Part shown: one piece after another, positions 35,265 through 43,716 of the stretch
Position numbering within the stretch: the stretch's first letter is position 1
Layout of the letters: each line of letters opens with the position of its first letter
Assembly (NCBI GenBank): GCA_016293615.1
Contig: JAEDDX010000001.1
Coordinates: forward strand, 59,724 to 123,723
Length of the DNA stretch: 64,000 bases
Reading direction: 5' to 3'
Origin: Acetatifactor sp.
GTDB taxonomy: Bacteria; Bacillota; Clostridia; Lachnospirales; Lachnospiraceae
Program-made: the position numbers and the translations under genes
Notes under the pieces: generated by a model
Seen by the model: the letters and a program-made list of their open reading frames with translations, nothing else
What the model was told of the DNA's origin: nothing
Databases searched by the model: none

Positions 35265-36464
35265 ATGAGCAAAAATATGAAAAAAACAAGAAACTTCATA
35301 ATGGCACTGGTTCTTTCCGTCCTGATATTGGCGCAGGAAAGCCTCGCAGTCAGTGCGTCCACCATCCGGGATGTGCAGCAGGACATCAACAGGCACCAGG
35401 ATGAGGTCAATAAGTGGACGAACGCCATCGCAGGGCTTGAGGATGAGCAGGATCTGATCGAGGAGCAGATCTCCGACCTGAACGCGGAGATCATCAATAT
35501 GATGGCCTGCATCGAGCTGAAGGAAGAGGAGATCGCCGAGAAGGAGATCGAGATCGAGGATAAGGGTGCGCAGATCGCCAAGACCCAGCTGGAGTACGAT
35601 GCTGCCGTCAGGAAAGAGGAGAGTCAGCGTCAGAATATGACTGACTGCACCAGACTGATGTATGAGAACAGGAGCACCAGTACATTCACTTCCTTCTTTT
35701 CCGGGAAGGGTCTCTCCGAGATCTTAAACCAGATGGATTTCATCGAAAAAATCTATGCCTACAGCCTCGGAAGACTCAACGGTTACATCACGGCGAAGAA
35801 TGATGTGCATGATCTGTGGGATCAGCTCGAGGCGGAGAAGGCACAGCTGGAGGAGCATAAGAAGGGTCTGGAGGCAGACCGCGAGGAGCTCGCCGGCCTG
35901 AAGAAGGAGCTGGACAACCAGCTTGCCGTCAAAAAGCGTGAATCGGCCGACTATGATGCCGAGATCAAGAAGGCAAAGGCAGCCGCCAGCACCGCAAAGA
36001 AGCTGCTGCAGGCTGACAAGAAAAAGCTCGCACAGCTGCAGGCACAGCAGAATGCGGCGAATATTACCGTGACTGTCAACAAGGACTATGCTGCCATCGT
36101 GGACGGTGCATCCGGCTCCGACCTCGGGAAAAAGATTGCGAAGTACGGACTGCAGTTTGTCGGGAACCCTTATGTGCTGGGAGGTACCAGCCTGACCAAG
36201 GGTGCAGACTGCTCCGGCTTTACCTATAAGATTTATCAGGACTTTGGCTATAGTATTCCCAGAACCTCCACGCAGCAGAGAAGTGCAGGGAAGGAAGTGG
36301 ATTATGCCAATGCACAGCCCGGCGACCTGATCTGCTACAGCGGACATGTGGGAATGTACATCGGCGGCGGTATGATCGTGCACGCCAGCAATAAGAAGAC
36401 CGGAATCAAGGTCAGCCAGGCAAAGTATCGGACCATTTTGTCGGTTCGACGAATCATAGAGTAG
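35265..36464 (+). CDS. Secreted coiled-coil NlpC/P60 peptidoglycan hydrolase
   Basis: The 399-residue protein has a signal peptide (to about residue 32, VLSVLILAQESLAVSAS). A long PcsB/CwlO-like coiled-coil region (about 35-255) includes QLEAEKAQLEEHKKGLEADREELA, and a C-terminal NlpC/P60 domain (about 280-399) follows. The catalytic Cys is in GADCSGFTYKIYQDFG, the His in GHVGMYIGGGMIVHAS, and NKKTG follows. It should cleave peptide cross-links at the cell surface, with the coiled coil controlling activity, as in FtsEX-linked hydrolases. The upstream hairpin abuts the ATG and no Shine-Dalgarno is evident; the second ATG at 35277 is no better. Confidence 0.9.
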   Translation: MSKNMKKTRNFIMALVLSVLILAQESLAVSASTIRDVQQDINRHQDEVNKWTNAIAGLEDEQDLIEEQISDLNAEIINMMACIELKEEEIAEKEIEIEDKGAQIAKTQLEYDAAVRKEESQRQNMTDCTRLMYENRSTSTFTSFFSGKGLSEILNQMDFIEKIYAYSLGRLNGYITAKNDVHDLWDQLEAEKAQLEEHKKGLEADREELAGLKKELDNQLAVKKRESADYDAEIKKAKAAASTAKKLLQADKKKLAQLQAQQNAANITVTVNKDYAAIVDGASGSDLGKKIAKYGLQFVGNPYVLGGTSLTKGADCSGFTYKIYQDFGYSIPRTSTQQRSAGKEVDYANAQPGDLICYSGHVGMYIGGGMIVHASNKKTGIKVSQAKYRTILSVRRIIE

Positions 36465-36479
36465 TTTTGGAGAAAAGCT

Positions 36480-37838
36480 GTGAAAATTATTATAGCAGGT
36501 GAAGGAAAGCTGGGAGCGACGCTGACGAAACAGCTGTCGCTTGAGGGAGATGAACTGACTCTGATCGACTCCAATCCCAAGGTGCTTGAATTAAGTGAAG
36601 AGATATACGACATCATGGTGGTACAGGGAAACTGTGCTTCCATGGATGTTTTATTGCAGGCCGGCGTGAAGGATGCGGATCTTCTGATCGCGGTGGCGGG
36701 GCAGGATGAGATCAATCTGCTCAGCTGTATGACGGCGCATGCGCTGAATCCCGGGATTCACACGATTGCAAGAGTGCGTAATCCGGAATATACCAGACAG
36801 ATCTATTCCATGAGAAATGTGTTCGGCCTGTCCATGGCCGTGAACCCGGAGAACCATGCGGCAGTTGAGATCGCCAGACTGCTTCGCTATCCCGGGTTTT
36901 TGAAGCGCGACTCCTTCGCAAAGGGGCGCGTGGAGATCGTGGAGCTGAGAGTGGAAGCAGACAGTAAATTATGCAACATCCCCCTGAAGGATATGCAGCA
37001 GATCGTCAAGTGCAAGACTTTGGTCTGCGCCGTACTGCGAAACGGTAAGGCTGTTGCGCCGGACGGTGATTTTGTGCTGCAGGAGGGTGACAGAATCTTC
37101 GTTACGGCTGCCTCCGATGTCCTGACGACACTGCTGAAGAACCTGGGCATCATTACCCATAAAGTCAAGCGTGTCATCATCTGCGGCGGCGGACGCATCA
37201 GCTATTATCTCGCAAAGCTACTGGAGAGCAGCAATGTGAATGTGCAGATCATAGAAAGCAATCTGCAGCGCTGCCAGACACTGGCGGAGCTTTTGCCCAA
37301 TACCTGTATCATTCACGGAGATGCCAGCAGCAGACAGCTTCTGGAGAGTGAGGGCATCAATGACTGTGACGCGCTTGTGACAATGACCGGTCTCGATGAA
37401 CTGAACATGGTCATCTCCCTGTATGGCAACAGCTGCGGCGTTCCGCAGGTCATCACCAAGCAGGGACATCTGGACAATACCCATATTCTGGGCAATCTTT
37501 CCCTGGGCAGCCTGATCAGTCCCAAGGAGCTTGCCGGCAATACCATTGTGCGTTATGTGCGCGCCATGAAGAATCAGGAGGGCGCTGCACTGACCATACA
37601 CTCCATCGCGGACGGCCAGGCTGAGGCGGTGGAATTTGTTGTGGATGAAAACACCAGACATTGCGGGGAACCGCTGAAAACCCTGAAGCTGAAGAAGGGT
37701 GTGCTGGTCGTCTGCATCACCAAGGGCGGCAGGACGGAGATCCCAAACGGTGACTCTTACTTCGAGAGCGGCAATACCGTGATTATCGTCATAGACCGTG
37801 ATAAGCGTATCTATCAGTTGAACGATATTTTTGAATAA
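36480..37838 (+). CDS. trkA: Potassium uptake regulatory NAD-binding subunit TrkA
   Basis: The 452-residue cytosolic protein has two RCK modules. Each has a Rossmann start (MKIIIAGEGKLGATLTKQL at 1 and RVIICGGGRISYYLAKLL at about 228) and a TrkA_C end (LCNIPLKDMQQ and HCGEPLKTLKLKKGVLVVCI). It gates the TrkH channel according to nucleotide. The GTG start has GGAG upstream. The two-domain form is the usual TrkA, and its channel partner follows by 17 nt. Confidence 0.94.
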   Translation: MKIIIAGEGKLGATLTKQLSLEGDELTLIDSNPKVLELSEEIYDIMVVQGNCASMDVLLQAGVKDADLLIAVAGQDEINLLSCMTAHALNPGIHTIARVRNPEYTRQIYSMRNVFGLSMAVNPENHAAVEIARLLRYPGFLKRDSFAKGRVEIVELRVEADSKLCNIPLKDMQQIVKCKTLVCAVLRNGKAVAPDGDFVLQEGDRIFVTAASDVLTTLLKNLGIITHKVKRVIICGGGRISYYLAKLLESSNVNVQIIESNLQRCQTLAELLPNTCIIHGDASSRQLLESEGINDCDALVTMTGLDELNMVISLYGNSCGVPQVITKQGHLDNTHILGNLSLGSLISPKELAGNTIVRYVRAMKNQEGAALTIHSIADGQAEAVEFVVDENTRHCGEPLKTLKLKKGVLVVCITKGGRTEIPNGDSYFESGNTVIIVIDRDKRIYQLNDIFE

Positions 37839-37855
37839 TTCTGACGAGGTTTACC

Positions 37856-39310
37856 ATGAACTATAAAATGATGGGTAAATTCATGGGCAGGATATTGACG
37901 GTTGAGGCAGTGTTTATGCTGCCTGCCGTGCTGATCGGCCTGTGGGACCGGGAATATGCGGTAGTGGGCGCTTTTCTGCTCAGCATTGCGATCATTGCCG
38001 CCGTCTCTGGACTTCTTTCCTTTCTGTGTCGCGGAGCAAAGACAATTTTTTATGCCAAAGAGGGATTGGCCTGTGTAGGGCTCAGCTGGGTGGCAATCGG
38101 ACTGCTTGGCTGTCTCCCCTTCTTTTTCTCGGGCGCCATTCCGAATTTTGTGGATGCTTTTTTTGAAAGCGTCTCCGGATTCACTACCACCGGAGCCTCC
38201 ATTATGCCCTTCGTGGAGGGCGTTTCCAGAGCAGTTTTGTATTGGAGAAGCTTTACCCACTGGCTGGGCGGTATGGGCGTTCTGGTATTTTTGCTGGCGA
38301 TCTCCTCTGCGGGCGGCAAGGAGAGCGGCTTTACGATGCACCTGCTGCGTGCGGAAAGCCCGGGACCTTCTGTCGGCAAGCTGGTCCCGAAGATGAAGAA
38401 GACAGCGGGCATCCTGTACCTGATATACATTGCGCTGACCGTGCTGGACCTGATCTTCCTGCTCTGCGGCGGCATGGGCTGGTTTGAAGCCATATGCACC
38501 GCGTTTGGCACGGCGGGAACCGGCGGCTTCGGCGTCAAAAATGACAGTATCGCCGGTTACAGCTCCTACATACAGACGGTCTGTACTGTTTTTATGCTGC
38601 TGTTCGGAATCAACTTTACCTGCTACTATCTGATATTGATCCGCCAGGTGAAAAGTGTCTTCAAGGACGAGGAGCTTCGCATGTACCTCGGTATCGTGGC
38701 GGCGAGTATTCTGCTGATCACCTGGAATCTTCGCGGTTATTACGATACCTTCGGGGAAACCTTAAAGCATGCGGCGTTTCAGGTCGCGACCATTGTCTCG
38801 ACAACGGGCTTTGCCTCCGCGGACTTTGATGTATGGCCGGGGCTGTCCAAGGCGGTTTTGTTCTTCCTCATGATGATGGGGGCGTGCGCCGGAAGTACCG
38901 CCGGCGGATTTAAGTGCGGCAGAGCGCTTCTGGTGATCAAAAGCACTATGCGGAGCGTCAGACAGGTGGTACACCCCAACAAGGTGCAGGCAGTCCGTGT
39001 GAACAATCATCCGGTGGATGAGAAGGTGCTGCAGAACACCAACGCCTATCTGGCAGCCTACATCATGCTCTTTGCCTTAAGTTTTCTGCTGATCTCTGCG
39101 GACGGTTTTTCGCTGACAACAAATCTGTCTGCGGTTGCCGCCTGCTTCAACAATATCGGTCCCGGCTTTGAAATGGTCGGGCCCGCCTGCAATTATGCAA
39201 ACTTTAGCATGTTTTCCAAGCTCATTCTGATTATCGATATGCTTGCCGGCAGACTGGAGATCTTCCCGATCTTGATTCTCTTCTCCTCGGCAACATGGAG
39301 ACACAGATAA
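37856..39310 (+). CDS. trkH: Potassium uptake channel subunit TrkH
   Basis: The 484-residue membrane protein has about ten helices with the KtrB/TrkH pore repeats. Selectivity-filter-like segments are ESVSGFTTTGASIMPFVE, GTAGTGGFGVKNDS, STTGFASADFDVWP and NNIGPGFEMVGP. It imports K+ coupled to ion gradients under TrkA control. The start MNYKMMGKFMGR is preceded by GAGG. Together with trkA it forms a tight pair. Confidence 0.94.
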   Translation: MNYKMMGKFMGRILTVEAVFMLPAVLIGLWDREYAVVGAFLLSIAIIAAVSGLLSFLCRGAKTIFYAKEGLACVGLSWVAIGLLGCLPFFFSGAIPNFVDAFFESVSGFTTTGASIMPFVEGVSRAVLYWRSFTHWLGGMGVLVFLLAISSAGGKESGFTMHLLRAESPGPSVGKLVPKMKKTAGILYLIYIALTVLDLIFLLCGGMGWFEAICTAFGTAGTGGFGVKNDSIAGYSSYIQTVCTVFMLLFGINFTCYYLILIRQVKSVFKDEELRMYLGIVAASILLITWNLRGYYDTFGETLKHAAFQVATIVSTTGFASADFDVWPGLSKAVLFFLMMMGACAGSTAGGFKCGRALLVIKSTMRSVRQVVHPNKVQAVRVNNHPVDEKVLQNTNAYLAAYIMLFALSFLLISADGFSLTTNLSAVAACFNNIGPGFEMVGPACNYANFSMFSKLILIIDMLAGRLEIFPILILFSSATWRHR

Positions 39311-39335
39311 GGCTGGCAGATAAAGGGGGATAAAA

Positions 39336-39815
39336 ATGGAACTGACAAAGAGAGAGCGTTATTTCAAGGTGTTTGAGAAGTACATGGACGGAATGAAGGG
39401 AAGAAGCGTGAAGTGGTTCGTTCCGGGATTCAGCGGGTATCATGATCACAAGATCCGTAAGTTCATGAGGTTTTATGCAATTCCGGTCAACTACGAAGAC
39501 ATCATTATGTTTTTGGATACGACAGTATTTCGGTCCGCGAAGGAGGGCTTTCTGTTCACGACCGACGGCATCCTCATCAAGGAAGTCATGGAGAAGCTGT
39601 ACTATCTGAAGTTCAGCGAGATCGAGGATGCACAGTTAGAGGAGATCACGGACGACATTGGTGTTGTAACCTCCAAGATCCGTATTAATTTCAAGGATGG
39701 TACTTCCAGAAATGTTCTGGATTATGATGTGAGAAAGTATGCGTTTGTGGAGTATGTCAACGAAGCGATTGCACTGACCGCCAGAATCGCGCGGGAAAAA
39801 GAACGCGGTATGTAA
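39336..39815 (+). CDS. Conserved small protein of unknown function
   Basis: The 159-residue soluble protein shows FKVFEKYMDGMKGRSVKWFVPGFSGYHDHKIRKFMRFYAIP, then AKEGFLFTTDGILIKEVMEK, and IRINFKDGTSRNVLDYD. The second part resembles a PH-like/phage-type ligand domain (alternating strands with GFLFTTDG and KIRINF). I do not recognise a name for it. It follows trkH by 25 nt with AGGGGG upstream, so it is probably on the Trk transcript. Confidence 0.72.
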   Translation: MELTKRERYFKVFEKYMDGMKGRSVKWFVPGFSGYHDHKIRKFMRFYAIPVNYEDIIMFLDTTVFRSAKEGFLFTTDGILIKEVMEKLYYLKFSEIEDAQLEEITDDIGVVTSKIRINFKDGTSRNVLDYDVRKYAFVEYVNEAIALTARIAREKERGM

Positions 39816-39867
39816 GAAGGCAGAGGGTTGCACCGAAGCATACATTGGAGGGCAGAGATAAAATCAA

Positions 39868-40001
39868 AGGCCGGCGTAGGGTCGGCTGCCCGGCGGAGAC
39901 GGAAATGACCTCCGGCGGGACAGCCGCGGATGCGTCCGGCCTCTGTGTAATTCCGGGGCTTGCACCCCTCCGTTTCCGCGGTGACGCGGGAGTGGTTTTT
40001 T
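39868..40001 (+). ncRNA. Structured leader with intrinsic terminator upstream of yqeC (Moco riboswitch candidate)
   Basis: AGGCCGG (39868-39874) pairs with CCGGCCT (39936-39942) to close a domain. Inside it, CGGCTG-CCCG-CGGAG (39883-39898) pairs with CTCCG-CGGG-CAGCCG (39910-39926) around an 11-nt loop, with a bulged A at 39920. Further on, GGGG (39955-39958) pairs with CCCC (39965-39968). A terminator follows: an 11-bp stem (39970-39980 with 39985-39995) with a GTGA tetraloop and T6 (39996-40001). It heads the molybdenum cofactor and hydroxylase genes, where Moco/Tuco riboswitches are known. Alignment to that model was not possible, so the identity is inference while the structure is seen. 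Confidence 0.6.
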
Positions 40002-40025
40002 GCAACGCTGAGTTGGAGGGCAGGT

Positions 40026-40652
40026 ATGAAACAACAGGTGATATCCGTGGTCGGTGCAGGCGGCAAGACGACGCTGATTCACAGATTGCAGGCGCAGTTT
40101 GCCGCAGAGGGGAAAAGAGTGCTCATTCTGACCACGACACATATGTGGAAGGAGCCGGGGATGCTGCTGTATCGTACCGGGGATGATGCGTGCGCCTTTT
40201 TGCGCCGCGCTAAGGAGCAGCTTTCGGAGGACGGATTCTGCATGGCGGGCGCGCAGGCAGCGCATCCGGATAAGTGCACGATCCTGCCGGAAGGGCTGCT
40301 GACACAGATACGAAAGACTGCGGATGTCGTGCTGATTGAGGCAGACGGTTCGCGGCAGATGCCTTTGAAGGTCCCGAATGAAACGGAACCGGTCATACCT
40401 GCGGACACGACGCAAGTACTTGTCGTCATGGGAAAAGAGGGCATCGGCAGACGGGCAGGAGAGGTCATACACCGGTTGGAATTGGCGAAGGAGTATCTGC
40501 ACCTGGAGGAGGACACAACCGTTACGAAAGAGCATGTGCGGGCCTTGTTTGCACTCTATCAAAACAGGCTGCAGAAACAATCGCCGGGGATACCGGTCAG
40601 GTGTTTTCTCGCAGAGACGAAGGAAGGGACGAGACGATATGAGGAAGTCTGA
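40026..40652 (+). CDS. yqeC: Selenium-cofactor biosynthesis protein YqeC-like
   Basis: The 208-residue protein has an early P-loop-like VVGAGGKTTLIHRLQ, ILTTTHMW, and VVLIEADGSRQMPLKVP, the pattern of the YqeC family found beside selenium-dependent molybdenum hydroxylases. The family is thought to help mature the selenium-containing molybdenum centre, possibly as a nucleotide-hydrolysing protein. The start at 40026 follows GGAGGG (40015-40020); an upstream extension would overlap the terminator. It overlaps yqeB by 14 bp, so they are translated together. Confidence 0.85.
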   Translation: MKQQVISVVGAGGKTTLIHRLQAQFAAEGKRVLILTTTHMWKEPGMLLYRTGDDACAFLRRAKEQLSEDGFCMAGAQAAHPDKCTILPEGLLTQIRKTADVVLIEADGSRQMPLKVPNETEPVIPADTTQVLVVMGKEGIGRRAGEVIHRLELAKEYLHLEEDTTVTKEHVRALFALYQNRLQKQSPGIPVRCFLAETKEGTRRYEEV

Positions 40653-41460
40653 TTTTCTTGTGGTTGTGCGTGGCGGAGGGGATCTGGCTACGGGGATCAT
40701 TCACAGGCTGTTCGGGGCAGGATTCCGCGTACTGGTGCTGGAGGCAGAACGCCCTGCCGCCATCAGAAGACAGGTTTCTTTCTGCGAGGCGGTCTATGAG
40801 GGACAGATGAGCGTGGAAGGCGTGACAGCCGTGAAAATAGCGTGCGCGGAAGAGGCAAAGGCAGTCTGGGACAAGGGGCTGATACCGGTTTTGACAGACC
40901 CCGAGGGTGAGAGCATTGCCAGGATGCGGCCCGATGTGGTGGTGGATGCCATCATTGCCAAGAAAAACCTGGGCACAGGGATGCACATGGCGCCCCTGAC
41001 GATCGGCGTCGGGCCCGGCTTTGTCGCAGGGGAGGATGTGCATGTGGTAGTGGAGACCAGACGGGGACATAATCTGGGCCGGATCCTTCGCGAGGGAAGT
41101 GCCTTTCCCAACACCGGAATCCCGGGAGATATCGGCGGGTATACCAAAGAGCGCGTCATCCATGCCCGGGCAGCAGGGACGATTCATCTGTGCAGCCGGA
41201 TCGGCGATATCGTAAGCCCCGGGCAGGAGATTGCCGTCATCACCGGAGCGGACGGAGCAAAGCACAGCGTGAAGGCAACGATTGCCGGCATTCTGCGCGG
41301 ACTGATCCGCGAGGGCTATGCGGTGACGGAAGGCTTCAAGATCGCCGACATCGACCCCAGACAGCAGGAACGGAAGAACTGCTTTACGATTTCGGACAAG
41401 GCAAGGTGCATTGCGGGAAGCGTGCTGGAGCTGGTATGCGCATACGCAATGAAACAATAG
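40639..41460 (+). CDS. yqeB: Selenium-dependent molybdenum hydroxylase accessory protein YqeB-like
   Basis: The 273-residue protein begins DFLVVVRGGGDLATGIIHRL, with a Rossmann-like Gly-rich start, contains ERPAAIRRQVSFCEAVYEG and DVVVDAIIAKKNLGTGMHMAPLTIGVGPGFVAGEDVH, and ends with GLIREGYAVTEGFKIADIDPR. This layout is typical of the YqeB (EF2563) family linked to selenium-containing xanthine dehydrogenase. Its biochemical step is unproven. The start at 40639 gives the conserved N-terminus and has GAAGGAAGGG upstream. A long in-frame extension (from 40378) overlaps yqeC and is rejected. Confidence 0.88.
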   Translation: MRKSDFLVVVRGGGDLATGIIHRLFGAGFRVLVLEAERPAAIRRQVSFCEAVYEGQMSVEGVTAVKIACAEEAKAVWDKGLIPVLTDPEGESIARMRPDVVVDAIIAKKNLGTGMHMAPLTIGVGPGFVAGEDVHVVVETRRGHNLGRILREGSAFPNTGIPGDIGGYTKERVIHARAAGTIHLCSRIGDIVSPGQEIAVITGADGAKHSVKATIAGILRGLIREGYAVTEGFKIADIDPRQQERKNCFTISDKARCIAGSVLELVCAYAMKQ

Positions 41461-41473
41461 ACGAGGAGAGACA

Positions 41474-41950
41474 ATGGACGGTTTTACGCACTTTGACCAG
41501 GCAGGAAATGCACATATGGTGGATGTTTCGAATAAAGATATAACGAAGCGGCGGGCGGTTGCGACAGGAAGCATCCGTGTCAGTGAAGAGGTGTTTCGTG
41601 CGGTCGCTGAGGGCACTGCGAAAAAGGGTGATGTGCTCGGCGTCGCAAGGATCGCAGGCATCATGGGGGCGAAGGAGAATGCGAGACTGATTCCGCTTTG
41701 CCATGTGATTCCCCTGACCGGCTGTGGCATAGAGTTTGCTTTGGATGAAACCCAAAGAACCATTACGGCGACCTGCGAGGTGACCTGCACCGGCAGAACC
41801 GGCGTCGAGATGGAGGCTCTGACAGGGGTGTCCGTGTGCCTGCTGACCATTTATGATATGTGTAAGGCGATGGACCGCTCGATGGAGATAAGCGGTATCC
41901 GTCTGCTGGAAAAAGAAGGCGGAAAGAGCGGGCAGTATAGGGCACAGTAG
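41474..41950 (+). CDS. moaC: Cyclic pyranopterin monophosphate synthase MoaC
   Basis: The 158-residue enzyme converts the MoaA product to cyclic pyranopterin monophosphate, the first committed Moco precursor. It shows MVDVSNKDITKRRAVATGSI, KGDVLGVARIAGIMGAKENARLIPLCHVIPLTG (active-site Lys and His region) and TGRTGVEMEALTGVSVCLLTIYDMCKA. Length is typical. It begins 13 nt after yqeB in the same run. Confidence 0.95.
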   Translation: MDGFTHFDQAGNAHMVDVSNKDITKRRAVATGSIRVSEEVFRAVAEGTAKKGDVLGVARIAGIMGAKENARLIPLCHVIPLTGCGIEFALDETQRTITATCEVTCTGRTGVEMEALTGVSVCLLTIYDMCKAMDRSMEISGIRLLEKEGGKSGQYRAQ

Positions 41951-41958
41951 GAGGATGT

Positions 41959-42450
41959 ATGTATACGGCAGCGATTGTGACACTGAGTGATAAAGGATAT
42001 GCGGGTGAGCGGGAGGACAGGAGCGGACAGAGATTGAAGGAGCTGCTTACAGAGCATTCCTATCAGGTGGTTTCCTACAGACTGCTTCCCGACGATGCGA
42101 AGCTTCTGCAGGAGGAGCTGGTGCGCCTCGCCGACGAGGTGGGATGCAGTCTGGTCCTGACGACGGGCGGAACCGGTTTTTCCTTACGGGACACTACCCC
42201 GGAGGCGACGATGGCGATAGCGCACAGAAACGCGCCCGGTATCGCGGAGGGCCTTCGCGCCTACAGTCTGCAGTTTACGCCGCGCGCGATATTGAGCCGT
42301 GGTGTGAGTGTGATCAGAAATCAGACGCTGATCATCAATCTCCCCGGCAGTGTGAAGGCTGTGGAGGAGAGCATGGCTTTTCTGATGGGCAGCATCGAAC
42401 ACGGTCTTGCCGTGCTCACGGGTCAGGAAGGAGAGTGCGGTCGGGGGTAG
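41959..42450 (+). CDS. mogA: MogA/MoaB-type molybdopterin adenylyltransferase
   Basis: The 163-residue protein has AAIVTLSDKGYAGEREDRSG, LVLTTGGTGFSLRDTTPEAT and the ending NQTLIINLPGSVKAVEESM. These are the signatures of the MoCF_biosynth fold, which adenylates molybdopterin before metal insertion. It could alternatively be MoaB; the two are hard to separate by motif. It starts 8 nt after moaC. The strong leader region of the CDF gene begins about 35 nt downstream. Confidence 0.92.
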   Translation: MYTAAIVTLSDKGYAGEREDRSGQRLKELLTEHSYQVVSYRLLPDDAKLLQEELVRLADEVGCSLVLTTGGTGFSLRDTTPEATMAIAHRNAPGIAEGLRAYSLQFTPRAILSRGVSVIRNQTLIINLPGSVKAVEESMAFLMGSIEHGLAVLTGQEGECGRG

Positions 42451-42483
42451 TTGAGACACCTCGGGACGGGCGTTTGAAACAGG

Positions 42484-42512
42484 TTGACAGTATCGCGGAT
42501 ATTTGGTAGCAT
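42484..42512 (+). promoter_or_regulatory. Promoter upstream of the NiCo-type riboswitch
   Basis: TTGACA (42484-42489, perfect) and TAGCAT (42507-42512) are spaced by 17 bp, with TGG before the -10. Transcription would begin near 42519, about 30 nt before the aptamer. Confidence 0.65.
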
Positions 42513-42548
42513 AATAGTAACTCTTTGCACTGCAAAATCAACTACAGT

Positions 42549-42656
42549 ACAAACTGAACAGGCCGGAGAATCTCTCGGAGCCGGGTTACGCAAGTGACAG
42601 TGGACGAAGCACCCACGGGACAGTAAGCTACATTACTGGTTTCGTGGGCTTCATTT
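42549..42656 (+). ncRNA. NiCo (czcD) type riboswitch
   Basis: The segment contains the recognisable conserved elements ACTGAACAGGC, then GCAAGTGACAGTGGACGA, then GCACCCACGGGACAGTAAG, which match the czcD/NiCo family that senses transition metal ions (Ni/Co; later work reports Fe(II)). The aptamer arm CCCACG (42612-42617) pairs with CGTGGG (42643-42648), and GAAG (42606-42609) extends to CTTC (42649-42652), followed by ATTTT. This makes a terminator-like expression platform in the absence of ligand. It sits in front of a cation efflux gene, the classic target. Confidence 0.88.
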
Positions 42657-42786
42657 TACCCTTTTACAGGGCCCACAAACCTGGCAGATAGCGCAGGAGA
42701 TGAGAAACTCATACACTGTTTCCTCTTTGAAATTGTGTTTCTGACAAGTCCAAAGAGGAGACACACGATTCAGGAGGTCGAAGGCT
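42657..42786 (+). other. Leader between riboswitch and CDF gene
   Basis: No coding region is visible. GCCCAC (42670-42675) can pair with GTGGGC (42644-42649) as an alternative to the riboswitch stem, and CCTCTTTG (42722-42729) is repeated inverted as CAAAGAGG (42750-42757). AGGAGG (42772-42777) is the ribosome-binding site of the CDF gene. Confidence 0.5.
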
Positions 42787-43710
42787 ATGGAACAGGAAAA
42801 GAAACAAAAACATGCAAATTGCGTACAGGAAAAAACGAACCATTTTACGGAAACGGCTGTGAGGGTTTCTACGGTCAGCATTGTGGGCAACACGGTGCTG
42901 TCGCTTCTCAAGCTGATTGCCGGTATCGTCGCACATTCCGGCGCGATGGTGTCGGACGCGGTCCATTCCGCTTCGGATGTGTTCAGCAGCATCGTCGTGA
43001 TCATCGGCGTGAAGCTGGCGGGGAAGGATTCGGACGAAGAGCATCCGTACGGGCATGAACGAATTGAGTCGGTGGCAGCGATCGTGCTGGCGATCGTGCT
43101 GTGCATTACGGGACTTTTTATCGGGCACGCCGCGGTGGAAAATCTGACCGCCAGGGATCCCGCAGAACTGCAGATTCCGGGGCTGCTTGCCCTGATTGCC
43201 GCAGGGATTTCCATCGCAGCGAAGGAGGCCATGTACTGGTATACCAGATACTATGCGAAGCAGCTGGAGAGCGACGCCCTGATGGCGGATGCGTGGCATC
43301 ATCGAAGCGATGCGCTGTCTTCCGTGGGCTCCATGATCGGTATTCTGGGCGCGAGAATGGGGTACCGCTGGTTTGACCCGGTGGCGAGTCTGTTGATCTG
43401 TGTGTTTATCGTGAAGGCGGCGTATGATATTTTTGCGGATGCGATCAAGAAGATGGTCGATCACGCATGCTCTCAGGAGACCCAGCAGGGGATCGTAGCC
43501 TGTGCCGGAAGGCAGGAGGGCGTGCTCGGTGTATCCCATATTCAGACCAGAGAGTTCGGCAACAGAATCTATGTGGACCTGGAGATTCTCGCAGACGGAC
43601 AGATCCCTCTAACTGAGGCAAACAAAATCGCGGAGCGGGTACATGATCGGATTGAACAGGAATTTCCCAAGATCAAGCACATTCTGGTGCTGGTAAGACC
43701 GAAGGAGTGA
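42787..43710 (+). CDS. Cation diffusion facilitator metal exporter
   Basis: The 307-residue CDF protein has six membrane helices and the paired metal sites HSGAMVSDAVHSASD (about residue 50) and ADAWHHRSDALSSVGSM (about 165), then a C-terminal cytosolic domain (GVSHIQTREFGNRIYVDLEILADG, HDRIEQEFPKIKHILVLVRP). It exports divalent metals such as Fe, Ni, Co or Zn in exchange for protons. Expression is probably governed by the NiCo-type riboswitch upstream. Its location inside a Moco gene block is unusual, and it may be linked to metal homeostasis around molybdenum enzymes. Confidence 0.94.
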   Translation: MEQEKKQKHANCVQEKTNHFTETAVRVSTVSIVGNTVLSLLKLIAGIVAHSGAMVSDAVHSASDVFSSIVVIIGVKLAGKDSDEEHPYGHERIESVAAIVLAIVLCITGLFIGHAAVENLTARDPAELQIPGLLALIAAGISIAAKEAMYWYTRYYAKQLESDALMADAWHHRSDALSSVGSMIGILGARMGYRWFDPVASLLICVFIVKAAYDIFADAIKKMVDHACSQETQQGIVACAGRQEGVLGVSHIQTREFGNRIYVDLEILADGQIPLTEANKIAERVHDRIEQEFPKIKHILVLVRPKE

Positions 43711-43716
43711 TCAGGC

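Noticed and set aside
40378..40638. N-terminal extension of yqeB
   Set aside because: The Arg/Ser/Cys-rich translation is the out-of-frame reading of yqeC.
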